A DNA stretch of 43,154 nt, from NCBI RefSeq assembly GCF_029946515.1, contig NZ_JARZHH010000085.1, positions 1-43,154 of the forward strand. Reading direction: 5' to 3'. The notes under the pieces are model-generated. The model was not told the DNA's origin. It worked only from the letters and a program-made list of their open reading frames with translations, and searched no databases. This stretch comes from Polyangium sp. 6x1 (GTDB lineage: Bacteria; Myxococcota_A; Polyangia; Polyangiales; Polyangiaceae). How positions within the stretch are numbered: the first letter of the stretch is position 1; each line of letters opens with the position of its first letter. Shown piece by piece: positions 1 through 8,488 of this stretch. The translations under genes were made by a program, and so were the position numbers.

Positions 1-165
1 CGCGATGCGCAGTTCATCGAACGGGCCGATGCAAGAAAAACTCTCCCCGCATCGACTGCGCTTCGCGCAGTCGATGCCCAGAGGTCCAGGGCTGGCCCTG
101 GTTCGGGTCGAGGGGCGAACAGCCCCCGCGGGGTCCGGGGCAGCGCCCCGGCGCGACGGCTCTCC
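1..165. repeat. Dispersed hairpin repeat, partial copy at left window edge
   Basis: This is a truncated copy of the intergenic repeat family found elsewhere in the window. It starts inside the GCGCAGTTC arm of one hairpin. It then carries a perfect 13-bp inverted repeat with a TTC loop at 49-77 (arms GCATCGACTGCGC and GCGCAGTCGATGC), a CCAGGGC/GCCCTGG hairpin, and GGGGC/GCCCC hairpins up to about 160. The same order of modules closes the window at 42890-43154. It abuts the stop codon of the metallo-hydrolase gene at 169 and could end transcripts. Confidence 0.8.
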
Positions 166-168
166 TTG

Positions 169-1410
169 TTACCGGACCGCTGGCAAGAGCGGATCGCTCC
201 CCATTTTCGTCGCGACGATGGGGCCTTGCGCGCCCGAGCGCCACGGCAGATCGGGCCACCAGCGCGCGGGGGGCGGCGCCGCGCCCGGCTCGACGCTCTC
301 GCCTGGCCGCGGCACTACGGTTGTCACGCCGGACGCTTGGGCGGCGACGAGCACGCGCTCGATGGGCTCGGTCCAGCCGTGGAAGGCGAGGTCGAAGAGC
401 CCCCAGTGCACGGGGAGCAGCACGCGCCCTTGCACCATCTGGTGCGCGATGACGGCCTGCTCCGGCCCGAGGTGCCAATCGGGCCACGCGCGCCCGTAGG
501 CGCCGACCTCGATCATCGTCACGTCGAAGGGCCCAAGCTTCGCGCCGATGTCCCGGAGCGCGGGAAAGAGCCCTGTATCTCCCGAGAAATATGCCCGATG
601 GTTCGCCCCGACGAGCGCGTAGCCGGCCCATAACGTCGCGTCCTTGTCGGAAAGGAAACGCCCCGATGCGTGCCGCGCCGGCGTGCAAACGATTTCGAGC
701 TCCCGGACGCGCGTTTTTCCCCACCAATCGAGCTCGACGATACGCGCCTCCGGCACGCCCCAGTACGCGAGGTGCGCGCCGACGCCGAGCGGCGCGACGA
801 AGAGCGTGTCGCGATCCTTCATCGCCTCGATCGTTGGCTGATCCAGGTGATCGTAGTGATCGTGCGAGATGATGACCGCGTCGAGCGAGGGCAGATCCTC
901 GAGCGGCAGCGGCGGCGCATAAAAACGCGCCGGGCCGATCCAGGTCAGCGGCGAGGCGCGCTCACCCCAGACCGGATCCGTCAAGATGCGGTGCCCGTCG
1001 ATCTCGATGAGCATCGAGGAATGCCCGAGCCACGTGATGCGCAGGCCGCTCGGGGGCGGCGTTTCGAATCGCGCGCGGCCAGGCTGGACCGTGGGCAGGG
1101 CTTGGGACGGCGTGGCGTACGGGCTCACGTCGAGCATGCCTTTGATCATGCCCCATCCGTCGTTCCAGAGCGGCTCGGGGTTCTGAAATTGCCCCTCGTT
1201 ATACTGGGGCGACGCTTCCATCCGTGCGCGCCGCGACCCCTCCGCGCGGCGCCCGAAGGCCCTCCAGCCGTCGACGATCCCGACGAGCACGAAGAGGAGC
1301 ACCGAGGCCCCGAGGACCACGAAGGCCCGGCGCAACCAGAGGCGCCACGCGGGCTTCGCTTTCGGCTTGGGCTTCGAGGCCGGCTCTGCCGCGGAGGACA
1401 TGCCGGCCAC
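169..1410 (-). CDS. Membrane-anchored metallo-beta-lactamase-fold hydrolase (NAPE-PLD/UlaG-like)
   Basis: The 413-residue protein has one N-terminal membrane segment (about residues 27-46) after a Lys/Pro-rich cytoplasmic tail. It is followed by an MBL-fold hydrolase domain. The metal-binding motif HDHYDHLD lies at 183-190, preceded by WLGHSSMLIE (127-136), which is typical of the branch that includes N-acyl-phosphatidylethanolamine phospholipase D and UlaG-like lactonases. A later His in ARHASGR and the Asp in FSGDTG provide further metal ligands. The GTG start at 1410 is favoured by GGGGAAGG seven bases upstream; the ATG at 1401 is the alternative. The substrate cannot be told; phospholipid-like compounds are an inference from family. 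Confidence 0.85.
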   Translation of the reverse strand: MAGMSSAAEPASKPKPKAKPAWRLWLRRAFVVLGASVLLFVLVGIVDGWRAFGRRAEGSRRARMEASPQYNEGQFQNPEPLWNDGWGMIKGMLDVSPYATPSQALPTVQPGRARFETPPPSGLRITWLGHSSMLIEIDGHRILTDPVWGERASPLTWIGPARFYAPPLPLEDLPSLDAVIISHDHYDHLDQPTIEAMKDRDTLFVAPLGVGAHLAYWGVPEARIVELDWWGKTRVRELEIVCTPARHASGRFLSDKDATLWAGYALVGANHRAYFSGDTGLFPALRDIGAKLGPFDVTMIEVGAYGRAWPDWHLGPEQAVIAHQMVQGRVLLPVHWGLFDLAFHGWTEPIERVLVAAQASGVTTVVPRPGESVEPGAAPPPARWWPDLPWRSGAQGPIVATKMGSDPLLPAVR

Positions 1411-1428
1411 GCTATCGCCTTCCCCCCT

Positions 1429-2109
1429 TCACTTGCAAGCGGGGCACTCGCAGAGGACGTTCTTCTCCGAGGCCTGGATGCAGGTGAACCCATCCCCGCA
1501 GACCGGCTCCGCGCAGGCGCACGAGAGCGGATCCGGCCCGCAAGGATCGGGGACGCATTGGTATTCGGACCCGAAGGCCTGCTTCGTGACGCAGACGTAC
1601 CCCTCGAGGCACTGGAGCATGTCGCCGCAGAGCAGGGGCACATGGCACAAGGACGCCGAGCCACTGTGCCAGCGGTCGTCGTCCCCGCACGTCACGGTGA
1701 ACAACACGTCGCTTTGCGCGCAGTTATAGGTGCACGGCGACTCCTGCGCGCACCCCGACTTGCACGGGGCTCCTTCCAGAGGCGGTGAGGACGGGCAGGG
1801 ATTGGGCGGCGCGCAATCGACGTCGGCCTCGGACCAGCTCCCCGCCGTGCACGAGAACAGGCGCGGGCAACACGCGCCGTACGTGCACTCCTGATCCGCC
1901 GACAGATGGCAAGGCGCGCCGTTGACCGGCGGATCGACCGGACACGTGGTGCTGCCGGAGCCGCCCTGACCCCCGCCGCCGGCGCCACCGGATCCGCCCT
2001 GGCCCCCGCCGCCAGGGCCCCCCGAAGTTTGCTCGACATCGACCTTCCCGCTGCAGGCCACGAGGACGGGGAGGACGAGAAGAAAAGCACGATGGATGGG
2101 AAAAAGCAT
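1429..2109 (-). CDS. Cys-rich secreted lipoprotein, function unknown
   Basis: This 226-residue protein begins with a lipoprotein signal ending LVLPVLVAC-SGK, so it is probably lipidated and surface or periplasmic. A Gly/Ser-rich linker (GGPGGGGQGGSGG type) follows. The rest is rich in cysteines (CPVDPPVNGAPC, CCPRLFSC, CACAEPVCGDGFTC, CECPACK), suggesting small disulphide-bonded modules. This architecture is common in Myxococcota surface proteins of unknown role. The open frame extends upstream to 2292, but the ATG at 2109 places the signal peptide at the terminus. It is the gene just upstream of the MBL hydrolase on the same strand, separated by 18 bases. Confidence 0.75.
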   Translation of the reverse strand: MLFPIHRAFLLVLPVLVACSGKVDVEQTSGGPGGGGQGGSGGAGGGGQGGSGSTTCPVDPPVNGAPCHLSADQECTYGACCPRLFSCTAGSWSEADVDCAPPNPCPSSPPLEGAPCKSGCAQESPCTYNCAQSDVLFTVTCGDDDRWHSGSASLCHVPLLCGDMLQCLEGYVCVTKQAFGSEYQCVPDPCGPDPLSCACAEPVCGDGFTCIQASEKNVLCECPACK

Positions 2110-2195
2110 GCGCGCGATTCTACACGAGCTCTCCCGCGCGGCGCGCTTTCTCGACAGCGGGGCGACGGGCACCGCCGTTGCAGTCTCGCCCGCGC

Positions 2196-2426
2196 ATGCC
2201 GGCGACCGTGGCCCTCGTGCTCGCATGCCTCCTCGCGGCGCGCCCTGCCCTCGCGCTCGCGTGCCCGGACTGCCCACTCGCGCGGAGGACACGCGCGTTC
2301 ATTCTGGAAGATCCGAATACGTGGGCCCACCTCGCGCTCCTGCTCCTCCCCTTCTTGGTCGTCTGGCTCGTGGCGATCTGGCTTCACCAGCGCGGGCAAA
2401 CCGCGGGAACGGGAAAGGACGGGTGA
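2196..2426 (+). CDS. Small membrane protein with CPDCP motif
   Basis: A 76-residue protein with a cleavable signal or first membrane segment (residues 1-21), a CPDCP motif just after it, and a second hydrophobic segment at about 43-62. The C-terminus is short and charged. The stop is only four bases before the DUF2243 gene, so the two are almost certainly co-transcribed and may work as a pair in the membrane. The CxxC could bind a metal or be redox active, but nothing else supports that. I do not recognise the family. The ATG at 2196 is preferred over the TTG at 2178. Confidence 0.6.
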   Translation: MPATVALVLACLLAARPALALACPDCPLARRTRAFILEDPNTWAHLALLLLPFLVVWLVAIWLHQRGQTAGTGKDG

Positions 2427-2430
2427 CGTG

Positions 2431-2910
2431 ATGGGACGGGACAAGAAAAAGGGCGGTGGTCTCCTCGCGGCGGGGATCCTCCTCGGCGTGGGGCTCGGGG
2501 GGTTCGTGGACGGCATCGTGTTCCACCAGATCCTCCAGTGGCACAACATGCTCTCGTCGTGGCTGCCGCCGACGAACCTCCTCGACATGAAGGTCAACAT
2601 GTTCTTCGACGGCCTCTTCCACGCCGTCGCGTGGACGACGACCGTGATCGGCCTCGCCTTGCTCTGGCGTGGCTTCAAGAAGGACACGATTCCCCGCTCG
2701 ACGCCGATGTTCGTCGGCGCGATGTCGCTCGGCTGGGGCCTCTTCAATTTCGTGGAGGGCCTCATCGACCATCAGCTCTTCGGGCTGCACCACGTGCGGC
2801 CGGGCGAACGCGAGCTCGTGTGGGACATCGGCTTCCTGGCCTCCGGTCTTGTGCTCGGCGGTATCGGGTGGGCGCTCATCCGGAAGGGGCGCACCGCGAA
2901 AACCGCCTGA
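2431..2910 (+). CDS. DUF2243 family four-helix membrane protein
   Basis: The 159-residue protein has four predicted membrane helices. It carries conserved polar patches typical of DUF2243: GGFVDGIVFHQILQWHNM near residue 25, FDGLFHA near 60, and NFVEGLIDHQLFGLHHVR near 107. The repeated D-G/H-Q pairs inside helices suggest an internal duplication and possibly metal or haem binding, which is inference. It starts with ATG four bases after the small CPDCP protein, in an operon-like arrangement. The function of the family is not known. Confidence 0.85.
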   Translation: MGRDKKKGGGLLAAGILLGVGLGGFVDGIVFHQILQWHNMLSSWLPPTNLLDMKVNMFFDGLFHAVAWTTTVIGLALLWRGFKKDTIPRSTPMFVGAMSLGWGLFNFVEGLIDHQLFGLHHVRPGERELVWDIGFLASGLVLGGIGWALIRKGRTAKTA

Positions 2911-2947
2911 ACGCCAAACTTGGCCAGGGCTCCTCGCACGCACGACG

Positions 2948-3676
2948 ATGGCGCGGGGGAGAACTCGCGTGTCATCCGATCGCTCGTCCCGCTTCGGGCC
3001 TCCTGCCAGGCCCCCGCATCCGGCTACCGTGGCGCAGCGGCGTGCCGCCCCGCCCGGGCCGCCCGCCGCATTGCCGCCCCACGCCGCGACCGCACCGTTC
3101 GGGCCCTCCAAGGCCCTGCCGCCGCACGCGGCGACGGTGATGCAGCGGCGCCCAGCTCCGTTCGGAGCTGCCAGCGTGTCCGGAACGGCCCAGCGGGCGC
3201 AGCTCGTGAATGAAGTCAACCAGAAGGGAAAGATGCTCGCGTGGTCGACCGGGGCCGCCGTCCGCGTCGGCCGGCGCGTGGCGTTCTTCGACAATTCGCC
3301 CGCCACGCATGCCGTCTTCAGCGTGAACAACGTGGTCTACGGCCTCAAGGGCGACTTCAACGGCGGCGAGATCGACGTGGACGACAATTCTCTCGACGCG
3401 CCGTACACCTGGGTGACGGAGGTCGTCGGCCTGGGCTCCCAGGAGATGAACCTGTTCTGGGCCGTCGCGCAGAAGAAGGCCATCGAGATGACGTACACGC
3501 TCGTCACGCACAACTGCTACACGCCGGTGACGGCGGCGCTCGTGGTCGTGCGGGATGCGATGAACGAGCAGGACAAGCGCGTGCAGACCATCAACAAAAT
3601 GCTGAAGGACCTGAGCGCGGACAACTTCGGCCTCGGCGCATACAAGCACACGCACAAGCACAAGGACGTGCTCTGA
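2948..3676 (+). CDS. Pro/His repeat protein with putative permuted papain-like (NlpC/LRAT-type) domain
   Basis: A 242-residue protein in two parts. Residues 22-71 hold three degenerate repeats of the type PPHPATVAQRR, LPPHAATAPFG, LPPHAATVMQRR. I associate such repeats with N-terminal regions of large myxobacterial proteins, some linked to contractile-injection or toxin loci. Residues 80-242 form a globular domain with a His in ATHAVFSVNNVVYGL (H121) followed later by THNCYTPV (N189-C190). A His before an N-C pair is the order seen in circularly permuted NlpC/P60 (LRAT-like) folds, so a cysteine hydrolase or acyltransferase is possible. No signal peptide is seen. The C-terminus is His/Lys-rich (KHTHKHK). 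Confidence 0.65.
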   Translation: MARGRTRVSSDRSSRFGPPARPPHPATVAQRRAAPPGPPAALPPHAATAPFGPSKALPPHAATVMQRRPAPFGAASVSGTAQRAQLVNEVNQKGKMLAWSTGAAVRVGRRVAFFDNSPATHAVFSVNNVVYGLKGDFNGGEIDVDDNSLDAPYTWVTEVVGLGSQEMNLFWAVAQKKAIEMTYTLVTHNCYTPVTAALVVVRDAMNEQDKRVQTINKMLKDLSADNFGLGAYKHTHKHKDVL

Positions 3677-3688
3677 AAGGCCGCGCCC

Positions 3689-4756
3689 TCAGTACGTCGA
3701 GAATCCCGAGCAGCTCGACGTGATCTGCATCGACTGCGATCCGCTCGCCACGAAGCTCGAAATGCCCTGATCCCGATCGTCCACGATCCACACCGTCTTC
3801 GGCCCGCCGCCCGAGTACGACGAGGTCGTGTTCGAACCGAGCGACGTCCGCGTCCCGCTGCCGAACTTCGGGTTGTCCCCGAAGAACAATTTTACCGTAC
3901 GCGAGCAGCTGTTGTGCAGCCTCAGCGAATACGTCGATCCGCCGCCGCCCGAGCTCGCCCCCCCTGCCCTCGCGGCGCGCTCCTGGTCCGCGCGCGCGCG
4001 GCTCGCGTCGAAGTCCGCGCGCATCTGCGCCGAGTGCGCCTCCTGCTCGGCCCGGTACGCCGCTTTTTGCTGGACGATCTCGTTCGTTTTCTGGTTGTAG
4101 AAATCGACGTCCGCCTGCCCCGCCCACGCGAGCCCCTTCTCCGCCGGGGCGCCGTGCGAGTGCTGCAAACAGCTATCGAGCAACGCGAACCGCTCCTCGT
4201 CGTCCCGGGCCGCCGGCCGCGCCTTCTTGCAATGGCCGACGACCTCCCCCGATCGCCCCGCGTCGTCGAGCTCCTTGAGCAGCGGCACGCACGCGAACAC
4301 GGTGGGCCGCGCGGCCATCGAGGCCTCCAGCGTCGTCATCGCGTCCGCGTTCCGCTTCGCGTGGATGAACAGGATCCCCTTCGAGGCGAGCGCCTCCGCC
4401 TTCTGATCGGGGTTTTTCTTCGTGGCCTCCTCGAGCGCCGCGTCGACCTCGGCGAGCGCCGCCTCGCCGTCGAGCTTCTTCCGGTCGACGATCCCCAGGA
4501 CGAAACAGGCCCCCACGCGCTGCGCGAGCAACCGCGCCGCGTTCATGTCGCCAGGGCTCGCCTTCACCGCGGCGCGTGACTCTTCGAGCTGCGCCAGGAT
4601 CTGCGCGTCATTCTGCGCCTGCGCGTCGGCCATCACCTGCTGCTGCTGCGCTTGCATCGCCGCGGGATCGAAGAGGCCCGCGTAGGGGTTGAAGCAACCC
4701 GCGGAGGAGATCGCTGCGAGGGCGGCGGCGGTGAGGAGAGAAAAACGGTTCGTCAC
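3689..4756 (-). CDS. Lipoprotein with TPR-like helical region and coiled coil
   Basis: The 355-residue protein starts with a signal peptide and lipobox (ISSAGC, Cys21). A Gln/Ala-rich helix follows, then helical repeats at about 60-200 that look like weak TPRs (ARLLAQRVG, ALASKGILFIHAKRNADAMTTLE), and a charged coiled coil at about 215-265. The last 80 residues are a Ser/Gly-rich beta domain with three Cys (SLRLHNSCSRTVKLFFG and QSMQITSSCSGF). The start is a GTG at 4756; no ATG lies before the lipobox. It is divergent from the molybdopterin oxidoreductase and convergent with the preceding repeat protein, 12 bases away. Function unknown. Confidence 0.75.
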   Translation of the reverse strand: MTNRFSLLTAAALAAISSAGCFNPYAGLFDPAAMQAQQQQVMADAQAQNDAQILAQLEESRAAVKASPGDMNAARLLAQRVGACFVLGIVDRKKLDGEAALAEVDAALEEATKKNPDQKAEALASKGILFIHAKRNADAMTTLEASMAARPTVFACVPLLKELDDAGRSGEVVGHCKKARPAARDDEERFALLDSCLQHSHGAPAEKGLAWAGQADVDFYNQKTNEIVQQKAAYRAEQEAHSAQMRADFDASRARADQERAARAGGASSGGGGSTYSLRLHNSCSRTVKLFFGDNPKFGSGTRTSLGSNTTSSYSGGGPKTVWIVDDRDQGISSFVASGSQSMQITSSCSGFSTY

Positions 4757-4855
4757 GGGGAGAGCTTTCTACCAGAGCTGCGCCGGGCGGGAAGAGAGAA
4801 GCTCGCCGGACGTGCAAACGGCTTCGTGGTACGCTGGCCCCGCCGGAGGCCCTCC

Positions 4856-7120
4856 ATGACGACCGAAGCCGGGACGTTCCAGAAGACCGCGTGTATCCTC
4901 TGCAGCCTCAACTGCGGCATCGAGGTGCTCGTCGAGGATCGCAGGCTCACGCGCGTGCGCGGCGACCGAAAGCACCCGGCGTCGCACGGGTATCTCTGCG
5001 AGAAGGCCCAGAAGCTCGACCATTACCAGAACGGAAGGGATCGCCTGCACACGCCGCTCCGGCGGCGGCCCGACGGATCGTTCGAGGCGATCGACTGGGA
5101 CACGGCGATCCGCGAGATCGCGGGCAAGCTCGCGAGCATCCGCGATACCCACGGCGGGGCGTCGATCTTTTATTACGGCGGCGGTGGCCAGGGCAATCAC
5201 CTCTGCGGCACCTACGCCACCGCGACGCTCGCGGCGCTCGGCTCGGTGTACCGCTCGAACGCGCTCGCGCAGGAGAAGACCGGCGAGTTCTGGGTCGACG
5301 GCAAGCTCTTCGGCCGCCCCCGCTGCCACACCGCGCCCGATTTCGAGCACGCCGAGGTGGCCGTCTTCGTCGGGAAGAACCCCTGGCACTCGCACGGCTT
5401 TCCCCGCGCCCGCCACGTGCTCAAGGAGATCGCGGCCGACCCCGCGCGCGCCCTCGTCGTCATCGATCCGCGGCGCTCCGAGACGGCCCGGCTCGCGCAG
5501 TATCACCTCGCGGTGCATCCCGGCACGGACGCCTTTTGCCTCGCCGCCATCCTCGGCACGCTCGTGCAGGAAGACCTCGTCGATCATCGCTTCCTCGCCG
5601 AGCACACGACCGACGCGGAGCCCGTGCTCGAAGCCCTCGCGCGCGTGCCCGTCACCGAATTCGCGGAGCGCGCGGGCGTCGAAGAATCCCTCGTGCGCGA
5701 GGTCGCGCGGCGCATCGCCCGCGCGAAGAGCGTCGCGATCCAGGAAGATCTCGGCGTCCAGCAGGCGCCGCATTCCACGCTGGATTCGTGGCTGGAGAAG
5801 CTCGTGTACCTGCTCGTCGGCAGCTTCGCCAAGGAGGGCGGGATGAACATTCATTCGCGGATGGCCTCGCTCGGCGGGGGCGGCGGCGGGGGCAAACGCG
5901 GGAGCACCACGCCCGTCACGGGGGCGCGGATCATCACGGGGCTCGTACCCTGCAACGTGATCCCGGACGAGATCCTCACGGACCACCCCGGGCGGTTCCG
6001 GGCGATGATCGTCGAGAGCGCGAACCCCGCGCACTCGCTCGCCGATTCGAAGCGCTTTCGCGAGGCCTTCGCCGCGCTCGATTGCCTCGTCGTGATCGAC
6101 GTCGCGCTCACGGAGACCGCGCGGCTCGCGCATTACGTGCTCCCCACCGCGTCGCAGTTCGAGAAATGGGAAGCGACGTTTTTCACGCTGGAGTTCCCGA
6201 AGAATGCCTTCCAGCTCCGCGCGCCCCTGCTCGCGCCGCTCGCCGGGACCTTGCCCGAGCCCGAGATCCATCGCCGCCTGGTGCGCGCCCTCGGCGCGCT
6301 CGACAGCGTGGATCTCGCGCCGCTCGCCGAGGCCGCCCGGGCCTCGCGGGGCGAATACGCCATGGCGTTCATGGGCCTCGTCGGGGCGCGGCCCGAGCTC
6401 ATGGCGCTCGCGCCCATCATCCTTTACGAGACGCTCGGCCCGACGTTGCCCGAGGGCGCCGAGGCCACGGCCGTGCTCTGGGGCATCGCGCAATCGTGTT
6501 TCATGAGCTTCCCCGAGAGCGTACAACGCGCGGGTTTTCCCGACGCCGACGCGCTCTTCGACGCGATCCTCCGCGAGCGCTCGGGCATCACGTTCACCGT
6601 CGATCCGTACGAGGAGACGTGGGCGCGGCTCGATACCCCGGACAAACGAATTCGCCTCACGGTCCCGGAGCTCTTGCCCGAGCTCGTCGGCCTCGCGACG
6701 GAGCCCTCGCCGGCCCGAGACGCGCGTTATCCCTTCATCCTCGCGGCCGGCGAGCGACGATCGTCCTCGGCGAACACCATTTTTCGCGATCCCGCGTGGC
6801 GCAAGGTCGACCTCGACGGCGCCCTTCGAATGAGCCCGGCGGACGCCGCGGAGCTCGGCGTCTCCACGGGCAGCGTCGTGCGCATCGTGACCGAGGGCGG
6901 CAGCGCGACCGCCACCGTGGAGGTGAACGACGGCATGCGGGCCGGCCACGTGAGCCTCCCGAACGGCGGCGGGCTCGTGTATCCGGATGCGGCGGGCGGA
7001 GAGCGCAAGCACGGCACGGCACCGAACGAGCTCACGCACCACGCGCAGCGCGATTGGCTCGCGGGCACGCCGTGGCACAAGCACGTGCCGGCGCGGATCG
7101 AGCGGATCGACGCGGCGTAG
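4856..7120 (+). CDS. Molybdopterin-dependent oxidoreductase (formate dehydrogenase-like)
   Basis: The 754-residue protein is a member of the DMSO reductase superfamily. An N-terminal [4Fe-4S] site is visible as C13-x2-C16-x3-C20 and C48 (CILCSLNCG, GYLCEK). Molybdopterin-binding segments follow: FYYGGGGQGNH, VVIDPRRSETA, VESANPAHSLAD and LPTASQFEKWE. The C-terminal MopB domain runs from about residue 620 (FILAAGERRSSSANTIFR) and ends near LTHHAQRDWLAGTPWHKH. No Sec, Cys or Ser is obvious at the usual molybdenum-ligand position. No partner subunits are adjacent, so it is probably a soluble single-subunit enzyme; the substrate is unknown. The ATG at 4856 follows GGAGG by seven bases. It has no twin-arginine signal. 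Confidence 0.85.
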   Translation: MTTEAGTFQKTACILCSLNCGIEVLVEDRRLTRVRGDRKHPASHGYLCEKAQKLDHYQNGRDRLHTPLRRRPDGSFEAIDWDTAIREIAGKLASIRDTHGGASIFYYGGGGQGNHLCGTYATATLAALGSVYRSNALAQEKTGEFWVDGKLFGRPRCHTAPDFEHAEVAVFVGKNPWHSHGFPRARHVLKEIAADPARALVVIDPRRSETARLAQYHLAVHPGTDAFCLAAILGTLVQEDLVDHRFLAEHTTDAEPVLEALARVPVTEFAERAGVEESLVREVARRIARAKSVAIQEDLGVQQAPHSTLDSWLEKLVYLLVGSFAKEGGMNIHSRMASLGGGGGGGKRGSTTPVTGARIITGLVPCNVIPDEILTDHPGRFRAMIVESANPAHSLADSKRFREAFAALDCLVVIDVALTETARLAHYVLPTASQFEKWEATFFTLEFPKNAFQLRAPLLAPLAGTLPEPEIHRRLVRALGALDSVDLAPLAEAARASRGEYAMAFMGLVGARPELMALAPIILYETLGPTLPEGAEATAVLWGIAQSCFMSFPESVQRAGFPDADALFDAILRERSGITFTVDPYEETWARLDTPDKRIRLTVPELLPELVGLATEPSPARDARYPFILAAGERRSSSANTIFRDPAWRKVDLDGALRMSPADAAELGVSTGSVVRIVTEGGSATATVEVNDGMRAGHVSLPNGGGLVYPDAAGGERKHGTAPNELTHHAQRDWLAGTPWHKHVPARIERIDAA

Positions 7121-7123
7121 ACG

Positions 7124-8371
7124 TCAACGACGCCGCTTGCCGATCCCGTAGGCGATGCCCTGCTCCAGGCTGCCCAGCGTCACGATCCCGCGGAGATCCG
7201 AGCCGAGCTCGATGAGGGTCTTCGCAACGTCGCGGCCCACGCCAGTCAGCACGAGCTCGGCCCCGAGCAGGCCCACGGCGCGCGCGGCGCGCGTGATCGC
7301 GTCGGCGGCGTCGTGATCCACGTGCGGGACGCCGGTGACGTCGAGCAGCACCACGGAGGCGCCGCGCTGCGCGACGCCATCGAGCAGCACCTCGAGCAGC
7401 CGCTCGGCGCGCTCGGCGTTCACGCTGCCGACGAGCGGGACCGCGACGACGTGCCGGGCAATCGGCACGAGCGGGGTCGAGAGCGCGCGCAGGGTCTCGT
7501 TTTGCGCGGCGATGACCTGCTCGGCGAGCGCGCGACGTTCCTCCTCGACGGCGAGCGTCGCCGTCACGTCGGCGATGATGAAGGCCTCGCAGGAGGGCCC
7601 TCCGTCCTCGTGCAAGGCGAACGCCGTGAGGTGCCCCTGGAACACCGACCCGTCGGTCCGCCGGAACGTCCCGATCTCGCCGCACCCCTTGTGGCCTCGC
7701 GCGCGCTCCTCCGCCACGCGACCTCCTGCCACGAAGGCCGCGACGTCGATTCCGACCCCGGCGCCTTCCACACCGAAGAGCGCGCGGCTGGCGTCATTCG
7801 CATAGATCGGCTCCCCTCCCGTTCGGGTCACCGCGATCGCGCTCGGCGCATGATCGGCGAGCGCGCGAAACAGCCGAACGGAGCGCAGGGATTCTTCCAG
7901 CTCGGCGGTGCGGCGCGAAAGCGCCTCCCGGTTGAGGTGCGCCTCCGTCGTATTGCGGACCAGCATGACGATCTGCTCGGCATCCAGAGGGACGATACGC
8001 GCCTCGTACCACTCCACGCTGGGGCCCATCGTGAGCGAATACTCGGTTTGCCCCACCTTGCCACATGCGAGCGCCTTCGCGACGACGTGGAGGAGCTCTG
8101 CGCCCACATCGGGAGGCAATACCTCCTGCATCCGCTTGCCGAGGAACACCTCGGGCGGGACGTACAGGTCGCCGTCCGTCCTGGCCCGGTAATCGACGAT
8201 GGTCCCGTCCCGCGTCAGCCGAAAGAAGAGATCCGGCAATGCACGGAAGAGCGCCCTCACGGTGTCGGCTTCCTTCGCCTGCGCCTCGCGCTCCTGTTCG
8301 AGACGCGCCACGCGCTGCCGGAGCGCCTCGTTCTCGTTCCGGAGCTCACAAACTTCCGCGTCGACGGTCAT
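7124..8371 (-). CDS. PAS-PAS-STAS regulator (RsbR-like)
   Basis: The 415-residue cytoplasmic protein opens with a coiled coil (about 5-38), then has two PAS domains (about 40-150 and 165-275) and ends in a STAS domain (about 295-405). The STAS segment reads LLDVTGVPHVDHDAADAI and LLGAELVLTGVGRDVAKTL, close to RsbR-type stressosome co-antagonists. The first phosphorylatable Thr (DVTG) is present. The usual Thr after VD is replaced by His, so phosphoregulation may differ. Convergent with the oxidoreductase, with a three-base gap. The ATG at 8371 has AGGGGGA eight bases upstream. No kinase or phosphatase partner lies next to it. Confidence 0.85.
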   Translation of the reverse strand: MTVDAEVCELRNENEALRQRVARLEQEREAQAKEADTVRALFRALPDLFFRLTRDGTIVDYRARTDGDLYVPPEVFLGKRMQEVLPPDVGAELLHVVAKALACGKVGQTEYSLTMGPSVEWYEARIVPLDAEQIVMLVRNTTEAHLNREALSRRTAELEESLRSVRLFRALADHAPSAIAVTRTGGEPIYANDASRALFGVEGAGVGIDVAAFVAGGRVAEERARGHKGCGEIGTFRRTDGSVFQGHLTAFALHEDGGPSCEAFIIADVTATLAVEEERRALAEQVIAAQNETLRALSTPLVPIARHVVAVPLVGSVNAERAERLLEVLLDGVAQRGASVVLLDVTGVPHVDHDAADAITRAARAVGLLGAELVLTGVGRDVAKTLIELGSDLRGIVTLGSLEQGIAYGIGKRRR

Positions 8372-8488
8372 CAGCGCTGTCCCCCTGCGGTACGTCAGGG
8401 GCACACTAGCACGATTTCGTCGCCCGGGACGGAGTTCAGGGCGGGGCAGGACGCGATGGCTACGTCATGCCATTGACGCAGGCCGCGA

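Noticed and set aside
4769-7084. Long antisense open frame opposite the molybdopterin oxidoreductase
   Set aside because: A GC-rich shadow frame with Arg/Glu/His-rich composition and no motif. The plus-strand gene has clear domains.
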